From Propionibacteriales bacterium (GTDB lineage Bacteria > Actinomycetota > Actinomycetes > Propionibacteriales > Nocardioidaceae): a stretch of DNA of 62,943 nucleotides. Below the pieces are notes generated by a model, which ran no database searches, had not been told where the DNA came from, and saw nothing but the letters and a program-made list of their open reading frames with translations. The number at the start of each line of letters is the position of its first letter. Positions within the stretch are counted from its first letter, which is position 1. Shown in pieces: positions 52,006-60,554 of this stretch. The translations under genes and the position numbers were made by a program. The DNA is taken from assembly GCA_009377795.1 (NCBI GenBank), contig WHTJ01000006.1:1-62943 (forward strand), given 5' to 3'.

Positions 52006-53051
52006 ACCATCCGACGACGTACGCCGACTCGGGGGTGTCCATCGGCGCCGGCGACAAGGCCGTCGAGCTGATGAAGGTCTGGGTCGACAAGGCGCGCCGG
52101 CCGGAGGTACTGGGCGGCATCGGCGGGTTCGCCGGGCTGTTCGACGCGAGCTCCCTCACGTCGTACAAGCAGCCGCTGCTCGCCTCGTCGGCCGACGGCG
52201 TGGGCACCAAGGTCGCGGTCGCCCAGCTTATGGACCGGCACGACACCATCGGGTACGACCTCGTCGGCATGCTCGTCGACGACCTCGTCGTGTGCGGTGC
52301 CGAGCCGCTGTTCCTGACCGACTACATCGCGTGCGGCCGGGTCGTGCCGGAGCGGATCGCGGCGATCGTGCAGGGGATCGCGGAGGCGTGTGTCGCGGCC
52401 GGTTGCGCGCTGCTCGGTGGGGAGACCGCCGAGCATCCCGGGCTGCTGGAACCCGAGGAGTACGACGTCGCGGGGGCGACCACCGGCGTCGTGGAGGCGG
52501 CCGACCTGCTCGGCCCGGGGCGCGTCGTATCCGGCGACCGGGTGATCGCGATGCGGTCGAGCGGGCTGCACAGCAACGGATACTCCCTGATCCGGCACGT
52601 CTTCTTCACGCTCGCCGGATGGGACGTCGGGCGCGACGTACCGGACCTCGGCCGTACCCTCGGCGAGGAGCTGCTCGAGCCGACCCGCATCTATGCCAAG
52701 CCCTGCCTCGACCTGATCAGGCAGACCGAGGTGCACGCGATGGCGCACGTGACCGGAGGCGGTCTGGCCGCCAACGTGGCGCGCGTCGTTCCCGACACCG
52801 TGGACGTGACCCTCGACCGGTCGACGTGGGCCCCGCAGCCGGTGTTCGGCCTGGTCGGCGAGGTCGGGGCGGTCGATCGGGCGGAGCTCGAGTCGACCCT
52901 GAACATGGGCGTCGGCATGGTGGCCCTCGTCGCGGACTCGGCGGCGGACCGTGCGCTGGCGGTGCTGGAGGCGGCCGGGATCAAGGCCTGGGTGGCCGGA
53001 GATGTGGTCGCCGGTCAGGGCCGGGTGAACCTGCACAACGACTATGCCTGA
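52002..53051 (+). CDS. purM: phosphoribosylformylglycinamidine cyclo-ligase (AIR synthetase)
   Basis: Closes the imidazole ring of AIR using ATP. A 349-residue protein with ASSADGVGTKVAVAQ, DDLVVCGAEPLFLTDY and GLLGGETAEHP-type sequence (here ALLGGETAEHPG), and AHVTGGGLAANVARV, all typical of PurM. It is coupled to purF by a 4-base overlap and followed by the usual DUF3073 gene. Three 8-bp GAGCGGCC repeats (53050-53073) run from the stop codon into the downstream spacer. Confidence 0.95.
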   Translation: MNHPTTYADSGVSIGAGDKAVELMKVWVDKARRPEVLGGIGGFAGLFDASSLTSYKQPLLASSADGVGTKVAVAQLMDRHDTIGYDLVGMLVDDLVVCGAEPLFLTDYIACGRVVPERIAAIVQGIAEACVAAGCALLGGETAEHPGLLEPEEYDVAGATTGVVEAADLLGPGRVVSGDRVIAMRSSGLHSNGYSLIRHVFFTLAGWDVGRDVPDLGRTLGEELLEPTRIYAKPCLDLIRQTEVHAMAHVTGGGLAANVARVVPDTVDVTLDRSTWAPQPVFGLVGEVGAVDRAELESTLNMGVGMVALVADSAADRALAVLEAAGIKAWVAGDVVAGQGRVNLHNDYA

Positions 53052-53193
53052 GCGGCCGAGCGGCCGAGCGGCCGAGGGGTGGTGTGGGGAATTTGTCGGG
53101 CGGCAGGTACGGTTGTGCTACGAAAAGACGAACTCCAGCCCGGGCCCTCCGCGGGAGCTGGCCCCGGCCTAGATGTGCGAGGGGGTCGACCCT

Positions 53194-53403
53194 ATGGGGC
53201 GCGGCCGAGCCAAGGCTAAGCAGACGAAGGTCGCTCGTGACCTGAAGTACCGCACCTTAGAAACTGACTTCGACCAGCTCGAGCGCGAGCTACACGGTGA
53301 GCAGGAGTCGGAGAGTCCGCCATCGGAGGACGGGGCACGCGACGAGCCCTTTGGCGAGGTACCGGACCCCCACGGGGACGACGTGGAGTCCTCCGCGCGC
53401 TGA
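53194..53403 (+). CDS. DUF3073 family small protein
   Basis: A 69-residue basic-then-acidic protein beginning MGRGRAKAKQTKVARDLKY, the hallmark of actinobacterial DUF3073, located after purM as in relatives. No function is known; the basic head could bind nucleic acid. GAGGGGG upstream supports ATG 53194. A longer frame from 53173 (MCEGVDP) is possible but unlike the family. Confidence 0.85.
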   Translation: MGRGRAKAKQTKVARDLKYRTLETDFDQLERELHGEQESESPPSEDGARDEPFGEVPDPHGDDVESSAR

Positions 53404-53465
53404 CCGGCGTACGCCGGCCACCCCCTTCGCCAAGATCCGCCTAGTGCTGGCGGGGGCCGGTCTTG

Positions 53466-53549
53466 CGTGGTGCGAAATGGCTGTGATTTTGCCAATTTGG
53501 CAGCCAGAACACGCCACGCGACGTACGACCAGAGCCAAAACGTGCCATG
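53466..53549. repeat. family B hairpin repeat, copy 2 (84 bp)
   Basis: Same length and about 70 percent identity to 12957-13040. The ends CGTGGTGCGAAATGGCT and AGCCAAAACGTGCCATG are imperfect inverted repeats. It lies between the convergent DUF3073 and valine dehydrogenase genes. Confidence 0.75.
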
Positions 53550-53557
53550 CGATGTAA

Positions 53558-54667
53558 CTACCGCAGCCAGAGCCCGCGCAGCCTGCCCACCTCGGTCATC
53601 CGGCGCTCGGCCAGCCGGTCGGCGGCCACCGCGGGTGGCACGTCCTCGGTGGCGGCCAGCTCGAACACCGACTTCGTGGTGTCGAAGATCCGGGCCGCGC
53701 GGGCCTTCGCCCGCTCGAAGGAGAAGCCCTCCAGCTCGTCGGCGACCTGGATCAGTCCGCCCGAGTTCACGCAGTAGTCCGGGGCGTACAGGATGCCGCG
53801 GGTGTCGAGCACCTTCTCGATGCCCTCGTGGGCGAGCTGGTTGTTGGCCCCGCCGCAGACCACCTTGGCCCGGAGCACGTGGACCACCTCGTCGGAGATC
53901 GCGCCGCCGAGCGCGCACGGCGCGTAGACGTCGATGTCGGATCGCACCAGAGCGCCCGTGTTGTCGACGACCTCCACGCTCGGGTGGGCCCTGGACACGG
54001 TCTCGATCGCCCGCGCGCTCACGTCGGTGACGACGACCTCGGCGCCGTCCTCGACCAGGTGGGTCACCAGATGCCTGCCGACCTTGCCGACGCCCGCGAC
54101 TCCGACCCGCTTCCCGGACAACGTGGGGTCTCCCCAGACCCGTTCGGCCGCGGCCCGCATGCCCTGGTAGACGCCGTACGCCGTGAGCACCGACGAGTCG
54201 CCCGCACCGCCGTGTTCGACCGTACGGCCGGTGACGTAGGAGCACTCCCGGGCCACGATGTCCATGTCCTCGCTGTACGTGCCGACGTCGCAGGCGGTAT
54301 AGTACCGGCCGCCCAGCGACTGGACGAACCGGCCGTACGCCCGCAGCAGCGCCTCGGTCTTGACCTCGTCCGGGTCGCCGATGATGACCGCCTTGCCGCC
54401 GCCCAGGTCGAGCCCGGCCAGGGCCGCCTTATAGGCCATGCCCTTCGACAGATCCAGCACGTCTTCGAGCGCGGCCTGCTCGGTGGTGTACGGGTAGAAG
54501 CGGGTGCCGCCCAGTGACGGGCCGAGGGCGGTGGAGTAGACGGCGATGATGGTCCGGAGGCCGGTGGCCTCGTCGGAACAGAAGACGACCTGCTCGTGTC
54601 CGGTGCGCCGTCCGAACACTTCGGTGGGAGCCCCCGTGGTGTGGGAGCTCTCGTGGGATCCGGTCAC
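53558..54667 (-). CDS. vdh: Glu/Leu/Phe/Val dehydrogenase (probably valine dehydrogenase)
   Basis: Oxidatively deaminates a branched-chain amino acid with NAD+. The 369-residue protein has the substrate and catalytic lysines Lys80 and Lys92 in [17 protein letters not shown], and a Rossmann motif [12 protein letters not shown] near 189-200. Position beside DUF3073 and bldC matches valine dehydrogenase of Streptomyces, supporting the Val/Leu assignment. The start is GTG (54665-54667) with GAAGGGG upstream; the divergent gene starts 121 bases away. Confidence 0.9.
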   Translation of the reverse strand: MTGSHESSHTTGAPTEVFGRRTGHEQVVFCSDEATGLRTIIAVYSTALGPSLGGTRFYPYTTEQAALEDVLDLSKGMAYKAALAGLDLGGGKAVIIGDPDEVKTEALLRAYGRFVQSLGGRYYTACDVGTYSEDMDIVARECSYVTGRTVEHGGAGDSSVLTAYGVYQGMRAAAERVWGDPTLSGKRVGVAGVGKVGRHLVTHLVEDGAEVVVTDVSARAIETVSRAHPSVEVVDNTGALVRSDIDVYAPCALGGAISDEVVHVLRAKVVCGGANNQLAHEGIEKVLDTRGILYAPDYCVNSGGLIQVADELEGFSFERAKARAARIFDTTKSVFELAATEDVPPAVAADRLAERRMTEVGRLRGLWLR

Positions 54668-54788
54668 GGTAGTGACCCCTTCCGTGTCCTGTTATGGGTC
54701 CCGCCGGGTGTGCGGTGAGTATGACCACGATAGGGCTCCGGAGCGGGATCCCGGGAGACCGCCCGGGTGGGGCGTATAGCCTCGTTAC

Positions 54789-55610
54789 GTGGTTCCTTAC
54801 GTCGCGTACCTCCGGGTATACGAGCCGCTGTCCGCGTTCGAGGACGCCGAGGCCGCCCGCTGGGCGGCGTACGCCGAAGAGCGAGCCGAGGCGCACGACT
54901 CGGTGGCCGTGCTGCGCGCGGAGCAGCACACCTCGCTGACCGCCGTGCTGAACGCGCCCACGCTGGCGGCGCCGATTCCCGGCGACGAGGGGGCGTACGT
55001 GCTGCGCGAGGGCTCCGACCTGTTCGTCTGCCCGTACGACATGCGGCTGCGGTCGTGGCTGGCGCTCGCCGAGCTGATCGACGAGCTGGGCGACGCGCAT
55101 CTGCGGCTGCTCGCGCCGGGCAGCCTCGAGTACGTCAGTCCGGAGTTCATGTCGTGGCGCAGCGAGCATCCGGAGGCGGTTCCGCACATTCGGCAGCAGA
55201 CCTGGCAGATCCCTCCGGTGTGGTTCCTGCTGGTGGAGTCGGCCGAGCGAGAGTTCTACAACGTGGACGGCAATCTCAGCATGCGGATGAGGACGCCGAT
55301 CGTCCGTGCGCGCAAGCGGGTCGCCCGTGCCCATTCCGTCGTACGCCGGTCCTTCGAGGAGGACCCGATCTCGGATCTCATCGCCGAGCTGGGCGGATGG
55401 CTGGAGTCCTTCCACCCGCATTCGCGGGTGGAGCTGGACTACGCGGGGCTCGCCCGGCTGCTCGGCGACCTGGAGGAGGACACCTCGCCGGAGGACGTGG
55501 CCGCGGCGGTGTCCGCGCTCGCCGCGGGCCAGGTGCAGGAGGCCACTTCGGCATACGAGAGGGTAGTCACGCGATGGCAAGCTGTGAGAATGTCTGAATA
55601 CGCAAATTGA
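54789..55610 (+). CDS. conserved actinobacterial protein of unknown function upstream of bldC
   Basis: A 273-residue soluble protein beginning VPYVAYLRVYEPLSAFEDAE. A homologous gene sits between valine dehydrogenase and bldC in Streptomyces, so the order is conserved. Notable are RLRSWLALAELIDELGDAHL and the acidic C-terminal half (LGDLEEDTSPEDVAAAV). No catalytic motif or membrane helix was recognised. The start is GTG 54789 with no clear ribosome site. Confidence 0.78.
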   Translation: MVPYVAYLRVYEPLSAFEDAEAARWAAYAEERAEAHDSVAVLRAEQHTSLTAVLNAPTLAAPIPGDEGAYVLREGSDLFVCPYDMRLRSWLALAELIDELGDAHLRLLAPGSLEYVSPEFMSWRSEHPEAVPHIRQQTWQIPPVWFLLVESAEREFYNVDGNLSMRMRTPIVRARKRVARAHSVVRRSFEEDPISDLIAELGGWLESFHPHSRVELDYAGLARLLGDLEEDTSPEDVAAAVSALAAGQVQEATSAYERVVTRWQAVRMSEYAN

Positions 55611-55780
55611 GAATTACCGCCATGTCAGGAAGAAATTTCGATAACCTGTCTGGACAGACGACAAATAAATGACTAAATCGAGACATCACCTAGCAAACCC
55701 AACAGCGGGGTGAGATGATGGGTCTCGACGACGGGTTGGGTGGCAGGACCCTTGCACCCGTTTGCATTCAGAGCTTTGCT
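55611..55780. promoter_or_regulatory. AT-rich bldC upstream region
   Basis: Unlike the rest of the window this leader is AT-rich (AAATAAATGACTAAATCG) and has the inverted repeat CTGTCTGGACAG at 55646-55657. It probably contains the bldC promoter and regulator sites; exact boxes could not be assigned. Confidence 0.5.
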
Positions 55781-55794
55781 GGAGGAGACCGCTG

Positions 55795-56013
55795 ATGGAC
55801 ACGCGAGCAACGGATTCAGAGCCGCTGCTTACACCGGCCGAGGTGGCCGCGATGTTTCGGGTAGACCCGAAGACCGTGACACGCTGGGCCAAGGCCGGCA
55901 AGTTGAGTTCGATCCGTACGTTGGGCGGCCACCGCCGCTACCGCGAGTCGGAGGTGCGGGCTCTCCTCTCCGGTAACGTCCCGGAGCAACGTCAGCCCGA
56001 CGAGGCTGGTTGA
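55795..56013 (+). CDS. bldC: BldC-type MerR-like DNA-binding protein
   Basis: A 72-residue developmental regulator. It consists of a single winged helix-turn-helix (LLTPAEVAAMFRVDPKTVTR, then GKLSSIRTLGGHRRYRESEV) with the short acidic tail of BldC. In Streptomyces BldC binds head-to-tail on repeats and delays differentiation. GGAGGAG (55781-55787) fixes ATG 55795. Neighbours match the Streptomyces order. Its presence suggests, but does not prove, a complex life cycle, as BldC is widespread in actinobacteria. Confidence 0.92.
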   Translation: MDTRATDSEPLLTPAEVAAMFRVDPKTVTRWAKAGKLSSIRTLGGHRRYRESEVRALLSGNVPEQRQPDEAG

Positions 56014-56087
56014 CTACTCACACCGCATCCATAGGACGGGACCACGCACGGCCGGTGACCGCGAGTCACCCGAGGCCGGACGTACGG

Positions 56088-56125
56088 ACGGGGCGCATGC
56101 CGTAACCACGGCGCGTCCCGCTTTT
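56088..56125 (+). terminator. possible bldC terminator
   Basis: ACGGGGCGCATGCCGT and ACGGCGCGTCCCG can form an imperfect stem, followed by CTTTT. It is placed about 75 bases after the bldC stop. Confidence 0.45.
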
Positions 56126-56274
56126 CGTTTGCCTGATCGATGTGGGATCGAGCCGGAGTCGATATCCTGCGGGCCTAGTCTCATCGGGCGAGAGCGTCGA
56201 GGTGGCGGGCCGCGGAGGCCGCATCCAGGACCATCCGATGAGGCGGACGCGTTCGGCCCGAGGGGGTTGTTGGG

Positions 56275-57180
56275 TTGACGGATTTCCCCGGGCGGGCCGG
56301 CGGCGGTCCGCGGCGCAGCGTTCGACCGCTGACGGTTCCGCTCGGCGTGCTCGTCTTGGGCATCACCGGTGTCGTCGGGGTGACCTGGGGGGAGCGGACC
56401 GAGCTGCCCGGCCGGGCGATACGGCTGAGCGACGCCGGAGAGTGGGGCGTGCTGCTCGCGGCGTCCGCGGCCTGGGTCGCCGCGGCCGCCCTGGTATTCG
56501 CGCGCACCGCTCGGGACGGCAACCGGCGCCGCGCGTTTCGCAAGGCGGCGCTTCTCCAGGTGGCGCTCACCACGGCACTCCTGCTCCTGTTGAGCCGAGG
56601 CGAAGCCGTGCTCCCCGGCGGTTCGGCCGGGGGTCAGCCAGGGCTGCCCGCTCTCCCGCGCGGAAGGCTCGAGGTGGATCTCCCGCTCAACGTCGTGGTC
56701 ATCGGCCTCGTGGTGACGGCCGCGGCGGCCGCCGTACTGCTGGTGCTCCTGACCGCCCTCGGGATGCGCCCGCGTTACGGGCGGCTGGCTGGTACGACCT
56801 GGCGGGAGCGGCGGTTCGGCCGTGGCCGTCGTACACCGGCCGAGCCGGAGACCCTGCGCGAGGCCCTGGCCCGGGCCCGGCGTGCCCTTGGCACCGATGA
56901 CGACGCGCGGCGAGCCGTCATCGCCGCCTACGCTGCGATGGAGTCCGCCATCGAGGCTCACGGCCTGCGAAGACGGGTCTCCGACACCGCCGGGGAGTTT
57001 CTGCACGATGCGCTGGCCAGCCGTGTGCTCCGCTCGCGTCGTGCCGCGACCGGGCTGCTCGACCTGTTTCACGCGGCGCGGTTCTCCCACGAGGCGATGC
57101 CACCGGACGCCCTGCCGAGAGTGCGGGATCACCTCGACACCTTGGAGTCCGATCTGCGGGTCGGGAGTGAGCGGTCGTGA
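56275..57180 (+). CDS. DUF4129 membrane protein
   Basis: A 301-residue protein with three helices (LTVPLGVLVLGITGVVGVTW, WGVLLAASAAWVAAAALVF and LNVVVIGLVVTAAAAAVLLV) and a C-terminal DUF4129 domain (residues ~190-300; AVIAAYAAMESAIEAHGL, DTAGEFLHDALAS). DUF4129 is usually linked to transglutaminase/MoxR/DUF58 systems, as here. The start appears to be TTG 56275 with GAGGGGG upstream. First gene of a five-gene overlapping operon. Confidence 0.82.
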   Translation: MTDFPGRAGGGPRRSVRPLTVPLGVLVLGITGVVGVTWGERTELPGRAIRLSDAGEWGVLLAASAAWVAAAALVFARTARDGNRRRAFRKAALLQVALTTALLLLLSRGEAVLPGGSAGGQPGLPALPRGRLEVDLPLNVVVIGLVVTAAAAAVLLVLLTALGMRPRYGRLAGTTWRERRFGRGRRTPAEPETLREALARARRALGTDDDARRAVIAAYAAMESAIEAHGLRRRVSDTAGEFLHDALASRVLRSRRAATGLLDLFHAARFSHEAMPPDALPRVRDHLDTLESDLRVGSERS

Positions 57181-57662
57181 AACGGCTGCCGATGATCCAT
57201 GTGCTCCTGTTCGTGGCGGCGTGGGTCGTCGGCTACCTCTCGGGTCCGGTCGGGCTGGTGATCGCCACCTCCGTGCTGGTCGGCCTCGAGCTGGTGCTGT
57301 GGCGGGTCGACCTGGTCGAGTTGCCGCGTCGCCGCCGTACCTGGTTCGAGGTGGCCGAGCGGGACCGGCGCGGTGCGGCTCCGGCGTACGACGACATCCG
57401 GCACGCCGTCCTGATGGGACGGCACAGCCGCCGGGAGTTCGACTTCGCGCTGAGGCGCCGGCTCGAGCACATCGCCAGCAGCCGGCTCGCCGAATCCGAG
57501 GACGTCGACCTGCACCGCGATCCCGAACGCGCCCGGGCGATCCTCGGCGCCGACCTGTGGAGTCTGATCGATCCCCGCCGTCCGATCAGCCGTGACCGAA
57601 CCGGTGGTGGTGTGAGCGAAGCTGAGCTCGCCGAGTTCGTCGACCGTCTGGAGAAGCTGTGA
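57177..57662 (+). CDS. small membrane protein of the MoxR/DUF58 operon
   Basis: A 161-residue protein with two N-terminal helices (LLFVAAWVVGYLSGPVGLVI, then TSVLVGLELVLWRV) and a hydrophilic, charged C-terminal domain. GTG 57177 overlaps the DUF4129 stop, and its TGA overlaps the MoxR start, so it is translationally coupled on both sides. No family is recognised beyond its conserved position between DUF4129 and MoxR genes. Confidence 0.78.
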   Translation: MKRLPMIHVLLFVAAWVVGYLSGPVGLVIATSVLVGLELVLWRVDLVELPRRRRTWFEVAERDRRGAAPAYDDIRHAVLMGRHSRREFDFALRRRLEHIASSRLAESEDVDLHRDPERARAILGADLWSLIDPRRPISRDRTGGGVSEAELAEFVDRLEKL

Positions 57663-58660
57663 CCGAGAGCATCAGCGGCAGCATCGAGGAGACGCATCGC
57701 CTCAGTACGCAGATCCTCGACGAGGTGGAGCGCGTCATCTACGGCAAGCGCGCGGCCCTGGAGCTCGTGCTGATGGGCATCCTGGCCCGCGGGCACGTAC
57801 TCCTGGAGGACCTGCCGGGTCTCGGCAAGACGATGCTGGCTCGGTCGTTCGCGCGCGTACTCGGGCTGTCCTTCAACCGGGTGCAGTTCACCCCGGACCT
57901 GTTGCCACAGGACCTCACCGGCGCCGTGGTGATGGACCATCGGACCAAGGAGTTCGTGTTCCGCCAGGGCCCGGTGTTCGCTCAGCTGCTGCTCGCCGAC
58001 GAGATCAACCGCACGCCGCCGAAGACCCAGTCCGCGCTCCTGGAGGCAATGGCCGAGCAGCAGGTCACCGCCGACGGCGTCACCCACCGGCTGCCGTCGC
58101 CGTTCGTCGTGCTCGCGACCCAGAACCCGATCGAGTACGAAGGCACGTATGCGCTGCCGGAGGCGCAGCTCGACCGGTTCCGCTTGCGGGCGAGCCTGGG
58201 ATATCTCGAGGCCGACGGCGAGGCCGGGATGGTACGCCGCAAGCTGGACCAGCGCGGTCAGGAGGCCGAGCTGAAGCAGGTGTGCGGCGCGGCGGACCTG
58301 CTCGCGATGATGGACTCGCTCGAATGGGTCGAGGTGCATCCTGACGTACTCGACTACGTCGTGGCGATCGTCCACGCCACCCGGGAGCAGGGCAAGACTC
58401 TGGTCGGCGCCAGCCCGCGCGGGACCCTCGCGCTCACCCAGCTGGCGAGGGCATCCGCCGTGCTCGCCGGTCGCGCTCATGTCACGCCCGACGACGTCAA
58501 GCGGCTGGCGGTGCCCGCACTCGGTCATCGCCTGGTGCTGCGCCCCGAGCTGTGGGTCGCCCGGGTCACCGGCGACGACCTCGTGCGGGAGGTGCTCGAG
58601 CAGGTCGAGACCCCACTCGTCGATCCCGGTGAGGCGGTCCGCCGATGGCGGCAGGGCTGA
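57659..58660 (+). CDS. MoxR family AAA+ ATPase
   Basis: A 333-residue ATPase with Walker A DLPGLGKTM (51-59), Walker B LLLADEIN, and sensor region LATQNPIEYEGTYALPEAQ. MoxR proteins act as chaperones with von Willebrand or DUF58 partners to mature other complexes. GTG 57659 overlaps the preceding stop; its end overlaps the DUF58 gene by 16 bases. Confidence 0.93.
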   Translation: MTESISGSIEETHRLSTQILDEVERVIYGKRAALELVLMGILARGHVLLEDLPGLGKTMLARSFARVLGLSFNRVQFTPDLLPQDLTGAVVMDHRTKEFVFRQGPVFAQLLLADEINRTPPKTQSALLEAMAEQQVTADGVTHRLPSPFVVLATQNPIEYEGTYALPEAQLDRFRLRASLGYLEADGEAGMVRRKLDQRGQEAELKQVCGAADLLAMMDSLEWVEVHPDVLDYVVAIVHATREQGKTLVGASPRGTLALTQLARASAVLAGRAHVTPDDVKRLAVPALGHRLVLRPELWVARVTGDDLVREVLEQVETPLVDPGEAVRRWRQG

Positions 58661-59964
58661 GCCCGAGGGCCACCGGTGTGCGCGGCGGCGGTCCGGACGG
58701 GAGGCGTACGACGACCACCGCGACACCGACGTGGCGGCCGTCCCCGCTGACCCGCCGGTTGATGACCATGGTGGTGCTCGGCATCGGCCTCGGCGTCGTG
58801 AGCCAGAACCCCACCCTCGTCGCGTTCGCCCTGCCCGGCCTGCTCGCCATGGCGGTGTGGCTGCGCGGCCGCCGGCCCGAGCGGGTCGAGCTGACGGTGG
58901 AGCTCGACACCCCCCGCACGTTCGAACACGAGGCCCGGCGGCTGGCGGTCCGGTCGACAGCCACGCCGCATGGCGGGGCCGTACACCTGATCCTGCGCCC
59001 CGAGTCGCCGGTCCACGTCACCGGGGACCGGGTGGGGGTGTCCCCGCTGCCGGAGGCCCGGGCGCACTGGCGGCTCGCTCCCACACTCTGGGGTTACTGG
59101 AGCACCGGAACGGTGATCGCCCGGACCCGATCCGCAACCCGGGCGTGGGTGTCGGAGACCTCCCTTGAGGGGCCGAGGCTGACGGTATATCCACCGGCCT
59201 CGGCAACCGCCGATGCGCCCCCGCCGCCACATCTGCGGCGGCGGTTGGGCCCGCACGTCTCGCGCGCGCCGGGGGCCGGTGTGGAGTTCGCCGGGACCCG
59301 GGAGTACCTGCCGGGCGACTCGGTACGCCGGGTCAACTGGGCTCAGAGCAGCCGGGCGGACCGCTGGATGGTGAACGAGTTCGCACAGGAGCGGATGGCC
59401 GATGTCGTCGTCCTCATCGACTCGGTCCGAGACGTCGGTCCGGTGGGGCAGACCACGGTCGACCGGTCGGTCAGGGGCGCCACGAACGTCGTGCGAAGCT
59501 ACCTGTCGGTGGCCGACCGGGTCGGTGTGGTGGCGTTCGGGAGTGCGTTGCGCTGGCTGACGCCCACGACCGGTAACCGGCACTTCTATCGGGTGGTCGA
59601 GACGTTGCTGCAGGCCCGGCAGGCGAGGACGTACGTCGACCCCAGCCTCGACCGGCTGCCGCTGGCCGTGCTTCCCACGGGCGCGTTGGTGGTCTGCTTC
59701 AGCCCGATGCTGGACGATCTCGTGGTCGAGGCGATCCGGGATCTCCGGGAGCGTGCACACCCGGTGGTGGTGGTCGACGTACTCACGCTGGACGAGCGCC
59801 CGGCGCCGCGGGACGAGCTGGCGGTGCGGTTGTGGCGGCTGGAGCGCCAGGCGCTGAGCGCGTCGCTGCGGCGGATCGGGATCCGGGTGGTTCCGTACGC
59901 CGACACCGTGCACGGCACGCTGGGCTGGCTGGCGAGTGTGCGGAGTGCGGGTGGCCGGCCATGA
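58645..59964 (+). CDS. DUF58 family protein
   Basis: A 439-residue protein with two N-terminal helices (MTMVVLGIGLGVVSQNP, LVAFALPGLLAMAVWL) and the DUF58 core EYLPGDSVRRVNWAQSSRAD near residue 221, followed by a vWA-like part (VVLIDSVRDVGP). The canonical partner of the preceding MoxR ATPase. It probably acts at the membrane in assembly or quality control. Its stop overlaps the next ATG (ATGA at 59961-59964). Confidence 0.9.
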   Translation: MAAGLSPRATGVRGGGPDGRRTTTTATPTWRPSPLTRRLMTMVVLGIGLGVVSQNPTLVAFALPGLLAMAVWLRGRRPERVELTVELDTPRTFEHEARRLAVRSTATPHGGAVHLILRPESPVHVTGDRVGVSPLPEARAHWRLAPTLWGYWSTGTVIARTRSATRAWVSETSLEGPRLTVYPPASATADAPPPPHLRRRLGPHVSRAPGAGVEFAGTREYLPGDSVRRVNWAQSSRADRWMVNEFAQERMADVVVLIDSVRDVGPVGQTTVDRSVRGATNVVRSYLSVADRVGVVAFGSALRWLTPTTGNRHFYRVVETLLQARQARTYVDPSLDRLPLAVLPTGALVVCFSPMLDDLVVEAIRDLRERAHPVVVVDVLTLDERPAPRDELAVRLWRLERQALSASLRRIGIRVVPYADTVHGTLGWLASVRSAGGRP

Positions 59965-60467
59965 GCGCGCGGTGGTGGCTGCTCGTGGGTGCGACGGCCA
60001 GTGGATGGGTCGCGCTGGCGCTGGCGGCGATCGGTGGTGCGGGCGAGTCCTGGTGGGCGGTGGCGGCCGGCGCCGTCAGTCTCGGCGCTTGGAATCGCAG
60101 GCTGTCCTGGCTGAGTGTCGCCGTGCCGGTCGGGGTTGTGCTGTTGTTGCTGTACTCCGGCTCGGTGGTGGCCGGGGCGGCTTGTGGTCTGCTGGTGCTG
60201 TTTCACGTCGTACTGGTCGACCTGGCGGAGGACTCGTACGGCGCGTCGGCCGACGGGGCGGTCCGTGCGCTGCGGCCGTTGGTTCCCGGCCTGGCGGCCG
60301 CCGTCGTGGCCGCGGTCGCGGGTGGACTGTCGGTGGTGTGGGCGCGGGGTGTGGACGCGGTGACCCCGGTGGTGGTGGCCGCCCCGCTCGTGCTGCTGGT
60401 GGCCGCGATGGTGGCTCTGGGCTCGGAGACCCGGCGGGAGTTCTGGCTGTGGCTCTCCCGCCGCTAG
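59961..60467 (+). CDS. integral membrane protein closing the MoxR/DUF58 operon
   Basis: A 168-residue protein made almost wholly of hydrophobic segments, about five or six helices (WWLLVGATASGWVALALAAI; VAVPVGVVLLLLYSG; LVPGLAAAVVAAVAGGLSVV; PLVLLVAAMVALG). Coupled to DUF58 by ATGA. Function unknown. A compact element A hairpin follows 10 bases after its stop and may serve as a two-way terminator with the convergent aminotransferase gene. Confidence 0.78.
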   Translation: MSARWWLLVGATASGWVALALAAIGGAGESWWAVAAGAVSLGAWNRRLSWLSVAVPVGVVLLLLYSGSVVAGAACGLLVLFHVVLVDLAEDSYGASADGAVRALRPLVPGLAAAVVAAVAGGLSVVWARGVDAVTPVVVAAPLVLLVAAMVALGSETRREFWLWLSRR

Positions 60468-60477
60468 GCCCCCTTTT

Positions 60478-60506
60478 TCGCGCCGAGATTGCACATCTCG
60501 GCGCGA
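60478..60506. repeat. element A, compact palindrome at a convergent gene end
   Basis: TCGCGCCGAGA and TCTCGGCGCGA (11-base perfect arms) around TTGCACA. The inner half of the normal palindrome is missing, as if deleted between the CA repeats. The preceding CCCTTTTT gives a T-run for the minus-strand transcript's complement, and the position suits a bidirectional terminator. Confidence 0.9.
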
Positions 60507-60554
60507 TGGGCCGATCCACCACGACCGTCTTCCGACCCAAAACCCCTAGACGGA

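Noticed and set aside
53050-53073. Three tandem GAGCGGCC units after purM as a functional repeat
   Set aside because: Only three short GC-rich units; not distinguishable from simple slippage.
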